Positions 9,116-17,539 of a stretch of DNA of 64,000 nucleotides are shown piece by piece. The notes under the pieces were generated by a model. The model was not told the origin of the DNA and did not search any database. It saw only the letters and a program-made list of their open reading frames with translations. The DNA lies in assembly GCF_007290395.2 (NCBI RefSeq), contig NZ_CP041656.2:1550001-1614000 (forward strand), given 5' to 3'. The DNA comes from Bradyrhizobium cosmicum. GTDB lineage: Bacteria; Pseudomonadota; Alphaproteobacteria; Rhizobiales; Xanthobacteraceae. Position 1 is the stretch's first letter; every line of letters starts with the position of its first letter. The translations under genes and the position numbers were made by a program.

Positions 9116-10057
9116 ATGTTGTCCGATGGACAAGCTCGTCCCGGCGAGACCGCTGATGTTTCCGCGGCAGCGAAGCCGGGTCCGGAAGCGCGCGACAACA
9201 AGGACACTGCGGCGCGAGCGACCAAGCCTGCTGCGAGCTCGAAGCGAGCGTCGGCTGCGGCGAGCGATGAAACCCTGGCGAAGGAAGCGCTCGAGGGTCT
9301 GAAGCGTATTCGTGCCAAGGCGCGCCTCGACAAGATGGCGATACCCAAGCCTGCGCCGGTCGTGCTGAAGCCCGCGACGATCGTGGCCAAGCCGCCGCCG
9401 CCCCGTCCGACTTGGGTCGCGCCGCTCGCGACATTGGCGGTGGCCGCTGTTCTCGTTGTCTGCGCGTGCACCGGCGTGATCGCGTATCTCACCATGCAAC
9501 CCGCCCAGAACAACGTCGCGGCCAATACGGAGATAAGGAATCTGCGCGAGACCGTCGCGCAACTGCGCAAGCAAGTGTCGGGCGTGTCCGAAAATCTCGA
9601 CGGACTGCGCACCGCGGTCGATCAATCGAGCAAGGCGACCAACGACCGGTTTGGCCGTTTCGCCGAGAACCTGGATCGTATCGAACGAGTGAGCTCGTCC
9701 TCGACGGTGAAGCTCGACAAGCTCGCGCAGGCGCAGGCCCAGGCTCCGACGCCCGTGGCCTCACAACCGCAGCAGCCGATGCCAGTGATGGCCTCGGTCA
9801 CCGCGCCCGAGATCACCGGTTCGGTGGCTCCGTCCGAGCGCATGACGGCGCCGCGCAAGGTGATCAAGGGCTGGTCGGTTCGCCAGGCCTATGAGGGGAT
9901 TGCGATCCTCCAAAGTCCGAACGGCGTCATAGAGGCCGTGTTGGGACAGCAGGTGCCCGGCCTTGGCCGCATCGAGGAGATCAGGAGCGAGAACGGCCGT
10001 CTGGTGGTGGAAGCCAGCGGCGGCGTCATCTACTCGTCACGCAAGGCAGGGCCCTGA
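9116..10057 (+). CDS. Single-pass membrane protein with coiled coil and conserved C-terminal domain, function unknown
   Basis: The 313-residue product has a long Ala/Lys/Pro-rich cytosolic N-terminus (1-100), one transmembrane helix (about 102-126, APLATLAVAAVLVVCACTGV), a predicted coiled coil (about 135-205, NLRETVAQLRKQVSGVSENL and later heptads), a Gln/Pro linker, and a compact C-terminal domain (about 248-313) with GWSVRQAYEGIAILQS, GVIEAVLGQQVPGLGRIEEI and VEASGGVIYSS. I recall this W-x-x-x-x-x-Y-x-G-I-A C-terminal pattern from other unnamed Rhizobiales membrane proteins, but know no function. A GGAG ribosome site precedes ATG 9116 by nine bases. It converges on the MarR-like gene, with only 13 bases between them. 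Confidence 0.75.
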   Translation: MLSDGQARPGETADVSAAAKPGPEARDNKDTAARATKPAASSKRASAAASDETLAKEALEGLKRIRAKARLDKMAIPKPAPVVLKPATIVAKPPPPRPTWVAPLATLAVAAVLVVCACTGVIAYLTMQPAQNNVAANTEIRNLRETVAQLRKQVSGVSENLDGLRTAVDQSSKATNDRFGRFAENLDRIERVSSSSTVKLDKLAQAQAQAPTPVASQPQQPMPVMASVTAPEITGSVAPSERMTAPRKVIKGWSVRQAYEGIAILQSPNGVIEAVLGQQVPGLGRIEEIRSENGRLVVEASGGVIYSSRKAGP

Positions 10058-10070
10058 CGAGCGGAGCCTT

Positions 10071-10796
10071 CTACTGGCGGTGATGCTCGAAGCTGGTGCA
10101 TAGCAGGTCGATTTCGGGCTCCGCGATCGGTGCGCGGAACAGGCGGCAACTGAACTCGACCGTCGCCTTGCCGTCCGCAGCGGTACGATCTTCACGCAGG
10201 AAGATGCATCGCTTGCAAACGTCGGTATGGTGCCGTTGCTCCGCCGCGTCCGACTGATCCAACACGTGCCGGAGCGTGTCGCGAAAGCGGATCTTGCCAT
10301 CGTCGTCGAGAACGGCGATCGCCTCGACGAGCACGTTGACGGGGTCGCGCATCAGGAACTTCTTGCCCTGTTGCGTGACGCTGAGCAACACCGAGCGCTT
10401 GTCCGTGGCGGAGCGCTTGCGCTCGACATATCCGAGCCGTTCGAGTTCGCCGATGATGAAAGAGGCGGTGCCGCGTGTGGTGCCGACATAGCTCGCGAGC
10501 GCCGAGGGCGTCCGCGAGAAACGGTTGGCGCGGGAGAGGAAGCGCAGGGCCATCCATTCGCGGTCGCGCAGGCCGTGCTTGGTGCCTTCGAACCACAGGA
10601 TGCGGGCCATCTGCCCCAATAATTCAATCGATTCGCGAGCCAAAATCATCTCAAGTCCGGACCGGATAAAGCCATATTCAATTGGGTCTTTGGTCGTGCA
10701 ATCCGGGCGGGCGAGAATGAAGCTGTCGAGCGATGCTTCACTCGAAACGGGACGACTGGCCGCGCTTGGAAGACGCTTCTCCGTTCTGGAGATCAA
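10071..10796 (-). CDS. MarR-family-like regulator with four C-terminal cysteines
   Basis: The 241-residue product has a MarR-type winged helix in the middle (about 60-155: LRDREWMALRFLSRANR, ALASYVGTTRGTASFIIGEL, RLGYVERKRSATDKRSVLLSVT with the D-x-R wing). Unusually it continues about 85 residues past the wing and carries C194, C197, C217 and C233 (C-x2-C-x19-C-x15-C), which could bind a metal or an Fe-S cluster. The only in-frame start that keeps the N-terminal 50 residues is TTG 10796; the first ATG is at 10649, just before the dimerisation helix, so the start is uncertain. Target and ligand are unknown. Confidence 0.8.
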   Translation of the reverse strand: MISRTEKRLPSAASRPVSSEASLDSFILARPDCTTKDPIEYGFIRSGLEMILARESIELLGQMARILWFEGTKHGLRDREWMALRFLSRANRFSRTPSALASYVGTTRGTASFIIGELERLGYVERKRSATDKRSVLLSVTQQGKKFLMRDPVNVLVEAIAVLDDDGKIRFRDTLRHVLDQSDAAEQRHHTDVCKRCIFLREDRTAADGKATVEFSCRLFRAPIAEPEIDLLCTSFEHHRQ

Positions 10797-11317
10797 AGGT
10801 TCGGATGTGGAACTAGAGCGTCACAAAGAAAGTTCGAGTAAATTGGACGGCTCAACTCTTCTGAAAATTTCAGTCAAATGACCGGGGGACGTGCGCCAGA
10901 TTTCGATAGCGCGCGGTATCCGAGCAACATGATGTGTCGTAGCAGCCACTGCGGAGCCCATTTGTTGCTGCATGATGTTTCAAACCGCGCGGACGAGTGA
11001 GGTGCCCGCAACTCGAGTTACGAGAATGACGACGGGAGAACCGCCATTTTCGGTTAATGGATGTTGCGCTGCGATGTGCCTGGACGGTTAAATCCAAAGC
11101 ATGATCGGTCCAGGCAATGAGGACCGACATGCCTCACCGATCCGGGTATCGCACCGCCCGTCGGCAACGGGCTTCAGATCGTCGTTCGCCGACCGGCTCT
11201 GGCTTGCCTCGATCGTCAGGGCATGCGCTCGCAGGCTGGTGATTTGCGTTTGGCCTGCAATTATTGGCGAATGCGTCGCCTGAAGGAACAGGGCCAGGCA
11301 TCAGGAAGGATAGACCG
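10797..11317. other. Intergenic region between the MarR-like gene and the dienelactone hydrolase
   Basis: This 521-base stretch contains only short ORFs without recognisable products. It must hold the promoters of the divergent genes at 10796 and 11318, but no clear -35/-10 pair or operator palindrome was found. The ribosome site AGGAAGGA at 11303-11310 belongs to the downstream gene. Confidence 0.5.
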
Positions 11318-12205
11318 ATGAGCATTGAAACCACCATGACATCCGACGTCGTCGGGCTGACGAAAGTCGCCCCGGTCTCGCGCCGCGGATTCATGAGCGC
11401 CACCGCGGCCGTTGCCGCCGGCTACACGCTCGCGGCCGGGCCGGTCCGCGCCGAGGCGATCGCGACCGACACCAGCGGCCTCCAGGCTGGCGAGGCCAAG
11501 ATCAAGGTCGGCTCCGAAGAGATGCCCGTCTACTTCGCCCGCCCGGCCGGCAACACCAAGGCGCCCGTGATCATCGTGGCGATGGAGATCTTCGGCCTGC
11601 ACGAATACATCAAGGACGTGACGCGGCGCCTGGCCAAGCTCGGGGCATTCGCGATCGCACCCGACTATTACTTCCGCAAGGGCGTCGACCTCACCAAAGT
11701 CAGTGAGATCAAGGATCTGCTGCCGGTCGTCAATGCCAAGCCGGACGCCGAGCTGCTGTCCGACCTCGACGCGACCGCGGCCTGGGCAGGATCGCAAGGC
11801 GGCGACACCGCCAGGCTCGGCATCATCGGCTTCTGCCGCGGCGGGCGCACCGTCTGGGAATATGCCGCCCATAGCGGCGCGCTCAAGGCGGGCGTCGCCT
11901 TCTATGGCACGGTGGCCGACCCCGCCAATCCGCTGTGGCCGAAGAGCCCGATGCAACTGGCTCCGGAAATGAAGGCCCCGGTCCTCGGCCTCTATGGTGG
12001 CGCCGACACCGGCATTCCCGTCGCCCAGGTCGAGCAGATGAAAGCGGCGCTCGCGGAGAACAAGAAGACGGCCGAGTTCAAGATCTATCCGGACGCGCCG
12101 CACGGCTTCCATGCCGACTACCGCGGCAGCTACCGCAAGGATGCGGCGGAAGATGCCTGGAAGCAGGCGGAGGCCTGGTTCAAGAAGTACGGCGTCCTGA
12201 GCTGA
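11318..12205 (+). CDS. Tat-exported dienelactone hydrolase family protein
   Basis: The 295-residue protein has a twin-arginine leader (SRRGFM at residues 21-26, then an Ala-rich hydrophobic core ending near AEA 45-47), so it is probably periplasmic. The mature part is an alpha/beta hydrolase of the dienelactone hydrolase family with the cysteine nucleophile in GFCRGG (C173), the acid in YGGAD (D230) and the base in APHGFH (H262). Such enzymes open lactone rings of chlorocatechol-type intermediates, but many exported members have unknown ester or lactone substrates. ATG 11318 is chosen because of the AGGAAGGA site seven bases upstream; the frame is open back to 11264. Confidence 0.88.
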   Translation: MSIETTMTSDVVGLTKVAPVSRRGFMSATAAVAAGYTLAAGPVRAEAIATDTSGLQAGEAKIKVGSEEMPVYFARPAGNTKAPVIIVAMEIFGLHEYIKDVTRRLAKLGAFAIAPDYYFRKGVDLTKVSEIKDLLPVVNAKPDAELLSDLDATAAWAGSQGGDTARLGIIGFCRGGRTVWEYAAHSGALKAGVAFYGTVADPANPLWPKSPMQLAPEMKAPVLGLYGGADTGIPVAQVEQMKAALAENKKTAEFKIYPDAPHGFHADYRGSYRKDAAEDAWKQAEAWFKKYGVLS

Positions 12206-12218
12206 CGCCGGATTTCGC

Positions 12219-12245
12219 AGGGCGGCCCGAGCGGCCGCCCTCTTC
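12219..12245. terminator. Rho-independent-like hairpin after the dienelactone hydrolase
   Basis: AGGGCGGCC (12219-12227) pairs with GGCCGCCCT (12233-12241) around a five-base loop, followed by CTTCATTT. It lies between convergent genes and could stop transcription on both strands. Confidence 0.7.
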
Positions 12246-12262
12246 ATTTCAGGGCGCGACTC

Positions 12263-13531
12263 TCACTTCACCATCGCGCCGTAGACGATGTCCTGGACCT
12301 GTTCGCGATAGTATTTGCGCAGCTCGCCCGGCGCCGCGGTTCCCACCACCACCACGAGACGTTCCTTTGGATCGCAGAAGAACTGCGTTCCGAACGCACC
12401 ATTCCAGGTGAACTCGCCCGGATTGCCGGGAACTGACGACAGGCCTTCGCTGGTGCGGACCGCGACCGACAGCCCGAAGCCGAAGCCGGCGCGATGCGGC
12501 TCGATGGTTGCCACGTTGTTCTAGATCTCGGGACCAAGGTGGTTGGTCGTCATGTGATGCACGGTCTTCGGCGAGAGGATGCGCTGGCCGTCGAGCTCGC
12601 CGCCGTCGAGCAGCATCTGCCCGAAGCGGATGTAGTCGCCGACCGTCGCAAACGAACAGGCGCCGCCGCAATCGAATTTGGTCGGCGTGTCCAGCAGCTT
12701 GATGGCTTGCGGCTTGCCGGTCAGCGGATCGTTGGCAAACGGGCGGGCGAGCCGCGGCCGCTGCGCGTCGGTGGGATGGAAGGTGGCGTCCTTCATTCCG
12801 AGAGGCTGCCAGACATTGGCGGCGAGATACTCGCCGAGCTTCTGCTCGCTCACCTTCTCGACCACGGCTCCGAGCACGTCGATCGAAAAACCGTACTCGA
12901 ACTCGGTCGACGGCTGATGCGCCAGCGGCAGTTTCGTGATGCGGTCGATGAAAGCCTGAGTGTCGCCGTCCACAGCGGGCGAAATGCCGTCGGGATATTG
13001 CCGCGCCACCGGGCTGGAGCTGTCCGGGCGACCGCCATACATCAATCCGGACGTATGCCGGTAGAGATCGTGGATGAAGATCGGCGAGGCCTGCGGCTCG
13101 AGCCTGAGCGAACCGTCAGCCTGGGTCACGCCGACCTTCATGTCGGCGAAGCCCGGATAGTAGTCGGAGAGCTTGGCCTGGAGAGGCAGCCGGCCTTTCT
13201 CCATCAGAGTGAGGCCGGCAACTGCCGCCATCGGCTTGGTCATCGAGGCCAGTGCGAAGATCGCGTCGACGGGCATCGGTGTGCCCTTGTCCGGATCGAG
13301 CATGCCGTAGGCCTTGTAGTGGACGAGCTTGCCGTCGCGCGCCACCGCGACGACCGCGCCGGGAACGCGCTTGGCGGCGATCTCGCGGGCGAAGAAATCG
13401 TCGAGCCGGGTGAGACCCTGCTTCGAGAAACCGGCCTCGTCGGGGGTGATTTCGGGCAGCGGCGCGGCGCGCGCTGTCCCGAACGTGATGGCGGCAGCCG
13501 CCGCCGCGATCATGACGATCGTCTTGTTCAT
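12263..13531 (-). pseudogene. Serine beta-lactamase/esterase-family gene interrupted by an in-frame amber codon
   Basis: The gene encodes a secreted penicillin-binding/esterase-like hydrolase (PF00144 family by pattern): signal peptide (1-22), SxxK motif S95-M-T-K98, and the RHTSGLMYGG loop. The frame is complete over 422 codons except for a TAG at codon 337 (12521-12523), between HLGPEI and NNVATIEPHRAGFGFG. Homologues read straight through this G-x-x-I-x-N-N-V-A region, so a single nonsense base is the simplest explanation. The truncated product would lack the final 85 residues, including WNGAFGT, the third active-site element. Either it is a recent pseudogene, or an assembly error, or the amber codon is suppressed. 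The stop at 12263 closes the downstream part. Confidence 0.8.
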
Positions 13532-13659
13532 TGCGTCCTCCCAAGGCGAGCTCGTTATGCGAGTGGCTCGCGCGATGCCTAGATCACGTCTGCGCCGGAA
13601 CGAAGTCAAGCGCGGGCAGGGCATGTCTGGGACGCGCCGGAGATGCCGGAACCCTATCG

Positions 13660-14499
13660 TCACTCTCCGGCGCGCAATAACGCGTCGAGACCGTGCCGAT
13701 AGGTCGGGTAGTCGAGCGTGACGCCGAGCTCGTTCTTCAATTTCGCGTTGGAGACGCGGGCGCTGCTGGAATAGAAGCTGCGCGCCATTGCCGACATCTC
13801 GGCCGTCGCGAACGCTTCTTCTTCCGGCGGGGCGATGTCGATGAGTCTCGCGGCGTAGGTGATCACGTCCTGGGGCGGCGCTGGCTCATCGTCGCAGACG
13901 TTCCACGTGCCGCCGCCCTGATGGCGTATCGCGGCCATGATCGCGCTTGCGATGTCGTCGACATGGATGCGGTTGAAGACCTGGCCGGGCTTGATGATGC
14001 GCCGGGCCGTGCCGGCGCGCAGCGTCGCTAGCGCGTTGCGGCCGGGGCCGTAGATGCCCGCGAGCCGCAGGATCGCGGCATCGCCACGCGTCGTGTCGGT
14101 CCAGGCCTGCTCGGCCGTCAGCCGCATCCGCGTGCGGTCGAGAGCGGCCTGGGGCGGCGTGCTCTCGTCGACCCATCCGCCGGCGTGATCGCCATAGACG
14201 CCGATGGTCGAGAGATAGATGACCTTGCGGCGGCCGGTCGTCAGAACGTCGCTGAACGCCGGGATGGCGCGGTCGCCGGAGCTGCCGGGTGGGATCGAGA
14301 CGAGAAGGACATCGGCGTTGCGGACAAGCCCGACCGTCTCGCGGGTCGGTTCGCCGGAAACGGCATGCAGTTCGAGGCCGGAGAGATCGTCCCGCCTGGC
14401 GGGATCGCGCACCGTGCCGGCGACATGCGCGAAGCTGTCGCCGTACTTGCGAACGAAGTGCCGGGCGCTATAGCCACGGCCGAGGATGAAGAGCCGCAT
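13660..14499 (-). CDS. NAD(P)-binding SDR/epimerase-like protein (YeeZ type)
   Basis: The 279-residue product has an N-terminal Rossmann fold with MRLFILGRGYSARHF (dinucleotide-binding loop G-x-G-x-x-A), a VRDPAR sequence where extended SDRs bind the cofactor ribose, YLSTIGVYGDHAGGW holding the catalytic Ser/Tyr region, and LRLAGIYGPGRNAL, typical of atypical extended SDRs such as E. coli YeeZ. The substrate is unknown; the relatives are NAD-dependent epimerase/dehydratase-like. ATG 14499 is preferred over the ORF start at 14592 because the Rossmann strand begins there. It is divergent from the CbbY-like gene with 143 bases between them. Confidence 0.82.
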   Translation of the reverse strand: MRLFILGRGYSARHFVRKYGDSFAHVAGTVRDPARRDDLSGLELHAVSGEPTRETVGLVRNADVLLVSIPPGSSGDRAIPAFSDVLTTGRRKVIYLSTIGVYGDHAGGWVDESTPPQAALDRTRMRLTAEQAWTDTTRGDAAILRLAGIYGPGRNALATLRAGTARRIIKPGQVFNRIHVDDIASAIMAAIRHQGGGTWNVCDDEPAPPQDVITYAARLIDIAPPEEEAFATAEMSAMARSFYSSSARVSNAKLKNELGVTLDYPTYRHGLDALLRAGE

Positions 14500-14642
14500 G
14501 CGTCTCCCGTGCCGATGAAGGTTCCGACCGCACCATCGCGTCGCCCGCTCATAAGGGATTTTTGGGTCCGGCAAAAGATATTGCGATTTCACTCGCTCGC
14601 CGTCCCGGGCGATGGTCGCACGTCACGAGGGAGGCGTCGACC

Positions 14643-15395
14643 ATGCCGGGAGGAACGGCCACCATCGCGCGACCGGGCGCCGCAGAGCTGATCCGGCGCG
14701 CCGCTGCGCTGGTCTTCGATGTCGACGGCACTCTTGCGGAAACCGAGGAACTGCATCGGCAGGCCTTCAACGAAGCGTTCATCCGCCGCGGCCTCGATTG
14801 GCACTGGGACCGTGCGATCTACAGGGAGCTGCTGCGGGTCACCGGCGGCAAGGAGCGCATCCGCGCCTACCAGGGCAGGCTGCGGATCGCCTTGCCATTG
14901 TCGGACGCGGACATCGCCGCGCTCCATCGCGTCAAGACCGCGCATTATGCCGAGCTGATCAAGACCGGCTGCTGCCCGTTGCGGCCGGGCGTGATGGATC
15001 TCCTCACAGCCGCGAAGGCGCGCGGCCAGCGGCTTGCGATTGCGACCACGACGTCGCACGGCAATATCGATGCGCTGCTGGCGCGGGCGCTGGGGAGCCA
15101 CTGGGCCGCGGATTTTGATGCGATCGTTGCCGGCGATGATGTCCGCCACAAGAAGCCGGCGCCGGACGTCTATCTCGAAGTCCTGGCGCGGCTGAAGCTG
15201 GATGCACCAGACTGCATCGCGATCGAGGATTCCGCCAATGGCCTGATCGCGGCCTCAGGCGCGAATATTCCGGTGCTCATCACCCGCAGCATGTTCTTCC
15301 GGGACGATGATTTCAGCGGGGCGCAAGTGGTGCTGAATGATCTGTCAGAACTCGCGCTCCAGACAAAAAGCGAAAAACAACCCCATGCACAGTAG
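14643..15395 (+). CDS. CbbY-like HAD-family sugar phosphatase
   Basis: The 250-residue protein is a HAD hydrolase of the beta-phosphoglucomutase/CbbY group: motif I VFDVDGTLAETEELH (nucleophile D26, acid D28), a helical cap (about 35-105), motif II as ATTTSHGN, motif III K in RHKKPAPDVY, and motif IV AIEDSANGL. CbbY enzymes dephosphorylate xylulose-1,5-bisphosphate, an inhibitor of Rubisco, but no Calvin-cycle gene is nearby, so the substrate here is uncertain. A GGGAGG ribosome site at 14628-14633 precedes ATG 14643. Convergent with the SnoaL-like gene, 24 bases away. Confidence 0.85.
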   Translation: MPGGTATIARPGAAELIRRAAALVFDVDGTLAETEELHRQAFNEAFIRRGLDWHWDRAIYRELLRVTGGKERIRAYQGRLRIALPLSDADIAALHRVKTAHYAELIKTGCCPLRPGVMDLLTAAKARGQRLAIATTTSHGNIDALLARALGSHWAADFDAIVAGDDVRHKKPAPDVYLEVLARLKLDAPDCIAIEDSANGLIAASGANIPVLITRSMFFRDDDFSGAQVVLNDLSELALQTKSEKQPHAQ

Positions 15396-15419
15396 AACGT
15401 GCCGCAGGACCTGGCGCGG

Positions 15420-15827
15420 TCAATGGACGCGGTGACTTGTTCTATCGTCCTCTGCCTGCTCGACAATCTGCGCAATCGGGCTCGATTGATGGTGAACCAG
15501 GCGCCAGCCGTCGCCGACGCGGCGAAAATGGTTCGCGGCGGCCAAGGCGGTGCCGTCGACGATCTCGATGCAGAGCACACGGGCGCTGTCGCCGTCGACG
15601 ATGGCCTGCGGTTCGGCACAAACGATCTGCGGTCGCTCCGGATTTTGCAGGATATCGCGCCAGCTTCCGATCACGGTGGCGCGGCCGATGATCGCCGGCC
15701 AGCCGGGATGGATGCAGGAAATGGCGTCGTCATCGGCCCACATCTGTTCCATGCCGTCGAAGTCGCCCCTCGAAAAGGCGGCGTAGAAGGCCGCGTTCGC
15801 GGCGATGACCTTGCTGTCGTTTGCCAT
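15420..15827 (-). CDS. SnoaL-like (NTF2-fold) protein
   Basis: The 135-residue protein has the NTF2-like pattern of the YybH/SnoaL-3 group: NAAFYAAFSRGDFDGMEQMW, ISCIHPGWPAIIGRATVIGSW, and GDGWRLVHHQSSPIA at the end. Members have a cone-shaped pocket and diverse or unknown activities. ATG 15827 gives the conserved start MANDSKVIAAN; the frame extends upstream without homology. The gene lies 100 bases beyond the uxuB stop on the same strand and may be transcribed with it, though nothing links it to hexuronates. Confidence 0.8.
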   Translation of the reverse strand: MANDSKVIAANAAFYAAFSRGDFDGMEQMWADDDAISCIHPGWPAIIGRATVIGSWRDILQNPERPQIVCAEPQAIVDGDSARVLCIEIVDGTALAAANHFRRVGDGWRLVHHQSSPIAQIVEQAEDDRTSHRVH

Positions 15828-15927
15828 GGCTCCCGGGTGAGGCAATGACAGGCAAAAATCAAGCGCGACTTCCGTTCGATTTTGCGTTCGTTTTGACCGC
15901 AGTGCAGCATGGCTGCCTGCTTTGTAG

Positions 15928-17397
15928 TCACGCCGAGACGAGCGCCTCCACCGCCTGCCGCGCACCCTTTGCATAGAGCTGGCCGAGCGCCGTGGTGACG
16001 GCCTCGCGCAGGCGCGGCTCGGCGCCCAGTGGTCCGAATACTTTTTCGACGCCGAGCAGTGCCGGCGCCAGTCGTTCAGCGACGGGGCCTGCTTCGCGCG
16101 CCAGCGCCGCGAACTCGCCGGCGAGCGGATCGCGCACGTCGATGGCGCGGCCCTGCTCGTCGAGCGCGGTGACGTAGCGCATCCAGCCGGCGACCGCGAG
16201 CGCATGCGTTGCGATCGGCAGGTTTTTGGCAAGGCGATCCTGCATCGCGCCGAGCAGGCGCTGCGGCAGCTTCTGCGAGCCATCCATCGCGATCTGCCAG
16301 GTGCGGTGATGCAGCGCCGGATTGGCGAAGCGTTTCAGTAGCGAGGCGCGATAGGCGGAAAGATCAGTGCCTGATGGCATCGTCAGCGTCACCGCGGCCT
16401 CTTCCATCACCTGCGCGGCGAGGCGTGCGAAATGCGGATCGACCATGGTGTCGGCGATGGTCTCGTATCCGGCGAGATAGCCGAGATAGGCCAGCGCGGA
16501 ATGGCTGGCATTGAGCAGCCGCAGCTTCATCAGTTCGAACGGCTTGACGTCGGTGACGAGTTCGACGCCGGCTGCGGCGAGATCGGGCCGGCCCGCCGTA
16601 AAACGATCCTCGATGACCCATTGCGTGAACGGCTCGGTCATCACGGGCCAGGCGTCGCGCAGGCCGAGCGCGGACGACACCGCGTCGCGGTCGGCATCGG
16701 TTGTTTCCGGCACGATGCGGTCGACCATGGTCGAGGGGAAGGCCGTGCCATCAGCGATCCACTTGCCGAGGTCCCTGGAGCGAAGCGCCGCGAACTGCGT
16801 CACGATCCGCTGCACGGTGTGGCCGTTGGCGGCGAGGTTGTCGCAGCACAGCACGGTGAACGGCGCCAGTCCCTGCGCCCGCCGGCGCGCCAACGCGGCC
16901 ACGATGAAGCCGGGCGCCGAGCGCGGCGCGTCGAGATTGTTGAGATCGTGCACGACATCAGGATGCCGCTCGTCGAGATCGCCGGTCTGCGGTGTGTGGC
17001 AATAGCCCTTCTCGGTGACCGTCAGCGAGACGATGCGAATGGCGGGGTCGGCCATGCGTTCGACCAGCGCGGCCGGCTTCTCGCGCGCGACGCTGCTGTC
17101 GAGCAGCGCGCCGACGACGCGGTGCTCGGTGCCTTCGGCGGCACGTATCGCGACCGTATAAAGATGATCCTGCGGGGCGAGGGCGTCGCGCGTCTCCGGA
17201 CTGCGCAGGCTCGCGCCGACGATGCCCCAGGACATGCTGCCGGCGGCGAGGCAATCGTCCATGACGACGGCCTGATGGGCGCGATGAAACGCGCCGAGAC
17301 CGAGATGCACGATGCCGGGCGTGACGCGCGACCGGTCATAGGCGGGACGGCGGATGGCCGGCGGCAGCCGGTCGAGTTGGGCGCGGCCGAGCCGCAT
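15928..17397 (-). CDS. uxuB: Mannonate oxidoreductase / fructuronate reductase (mannitol dehydrogenase family)
   Basis: The 489-residue protein has the polyol-specific long-chain dehydrogenase layout: an N-terminal NAD-binding fold with GIVHLGLGAFHRAHQA, and a C-terminal catalytic domain with the K-x4-N-x2-H motif in MKLRLLNASHSALAYLGYLAG. This family includes mannitol 2-dehydrogenase and D-fructuronate reductase. The presence of uxuA, a GntR/UxuR-like regulator and a TRAP importer within 6 kb makes fructuronate reductase (fructuronate to D-mannonate, NADH-dependent, cytosolic) the better call. It is divergent from the regulator; a palindromic operator lies 68 bases upstream of ATG 17397. Confidence 0.85.
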   Translation of the reverse strand: MRLGRAQLDRLPPAIRRPAYDRSRVTPGIVHLGLGAFHRAHQAVVMDDCLAAGSMSWGIVGASLRSPETRDALAPQDHLYTVAIRAAEGTEHRVVGALLDSSVAREKPAALVERMADPAIRIVSLTVTEKGYCHTPQTGDLDERHPDVVHDLNNLDAPRSAPGFIVAALARRRAQGLAPFTVLCCDNLAANGHTVQRIVTQFAALRSRDLGKWIADGTAFPSTMVDRIVPETTDADRDAVSSALGLRDAWPVMTEPFTQWVIEDRFTAGRPDLAAAGVELVTDVKPFELMKLRLLNASHSALAYLGYLAGYETIADTMVDPHFARLAAQVMEEAAVTLTMPSGTDLSAYRASLLKRFANPALHHRTWQIAMDGSQKLPQRLLGAMQDRLAKNLPIATHALAVAGWMRYVTALDEQGRAIDVRDPLAGEFAALAREAGPVAERLAPALLGVEKVFGPLGAEPRLREAVTTALGQLYAKGARQAVEALVSA

Positions 17398-17464
17398 GGT
17401 CGTCTCTCCCTGTTGCTTTGGCCGCTGCTTGACATGGCCTCCATCCTCGGTCAATGCTCCGGTC

Positions 17465-17481
17465 AATTGGTAAGACCAATT
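17465..17481. promoter_or_regulatory. GntR/FCD operator between uxuB and its regulator
   Basis: AATTGGT-AAG-ACCAATT is a perfect inverted repeat with 7-bp arms and a 3-bp spacer. It matches the T-G-G-T-N3-A-C-C-A core typical of operators for FadR/UxuR-type GntR regulators. It lies in the divergent region, 68 bases from uxuB and 59 bases from the regulator, so it probably controls both promoters. Confidence 0.85.
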
Positions 17482-17539
17482 TTCCAAAATTGGCGGGCCG
17501 CCGGGGTGAACCCGGTGCGCTCCATCGGGGAGGACCAGC

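Noticed and set aside
14643-15395. CbbY assigned to a Calvin-cycle operon
   Set aside because: No Rubisco or other cbb gene is adjacent.
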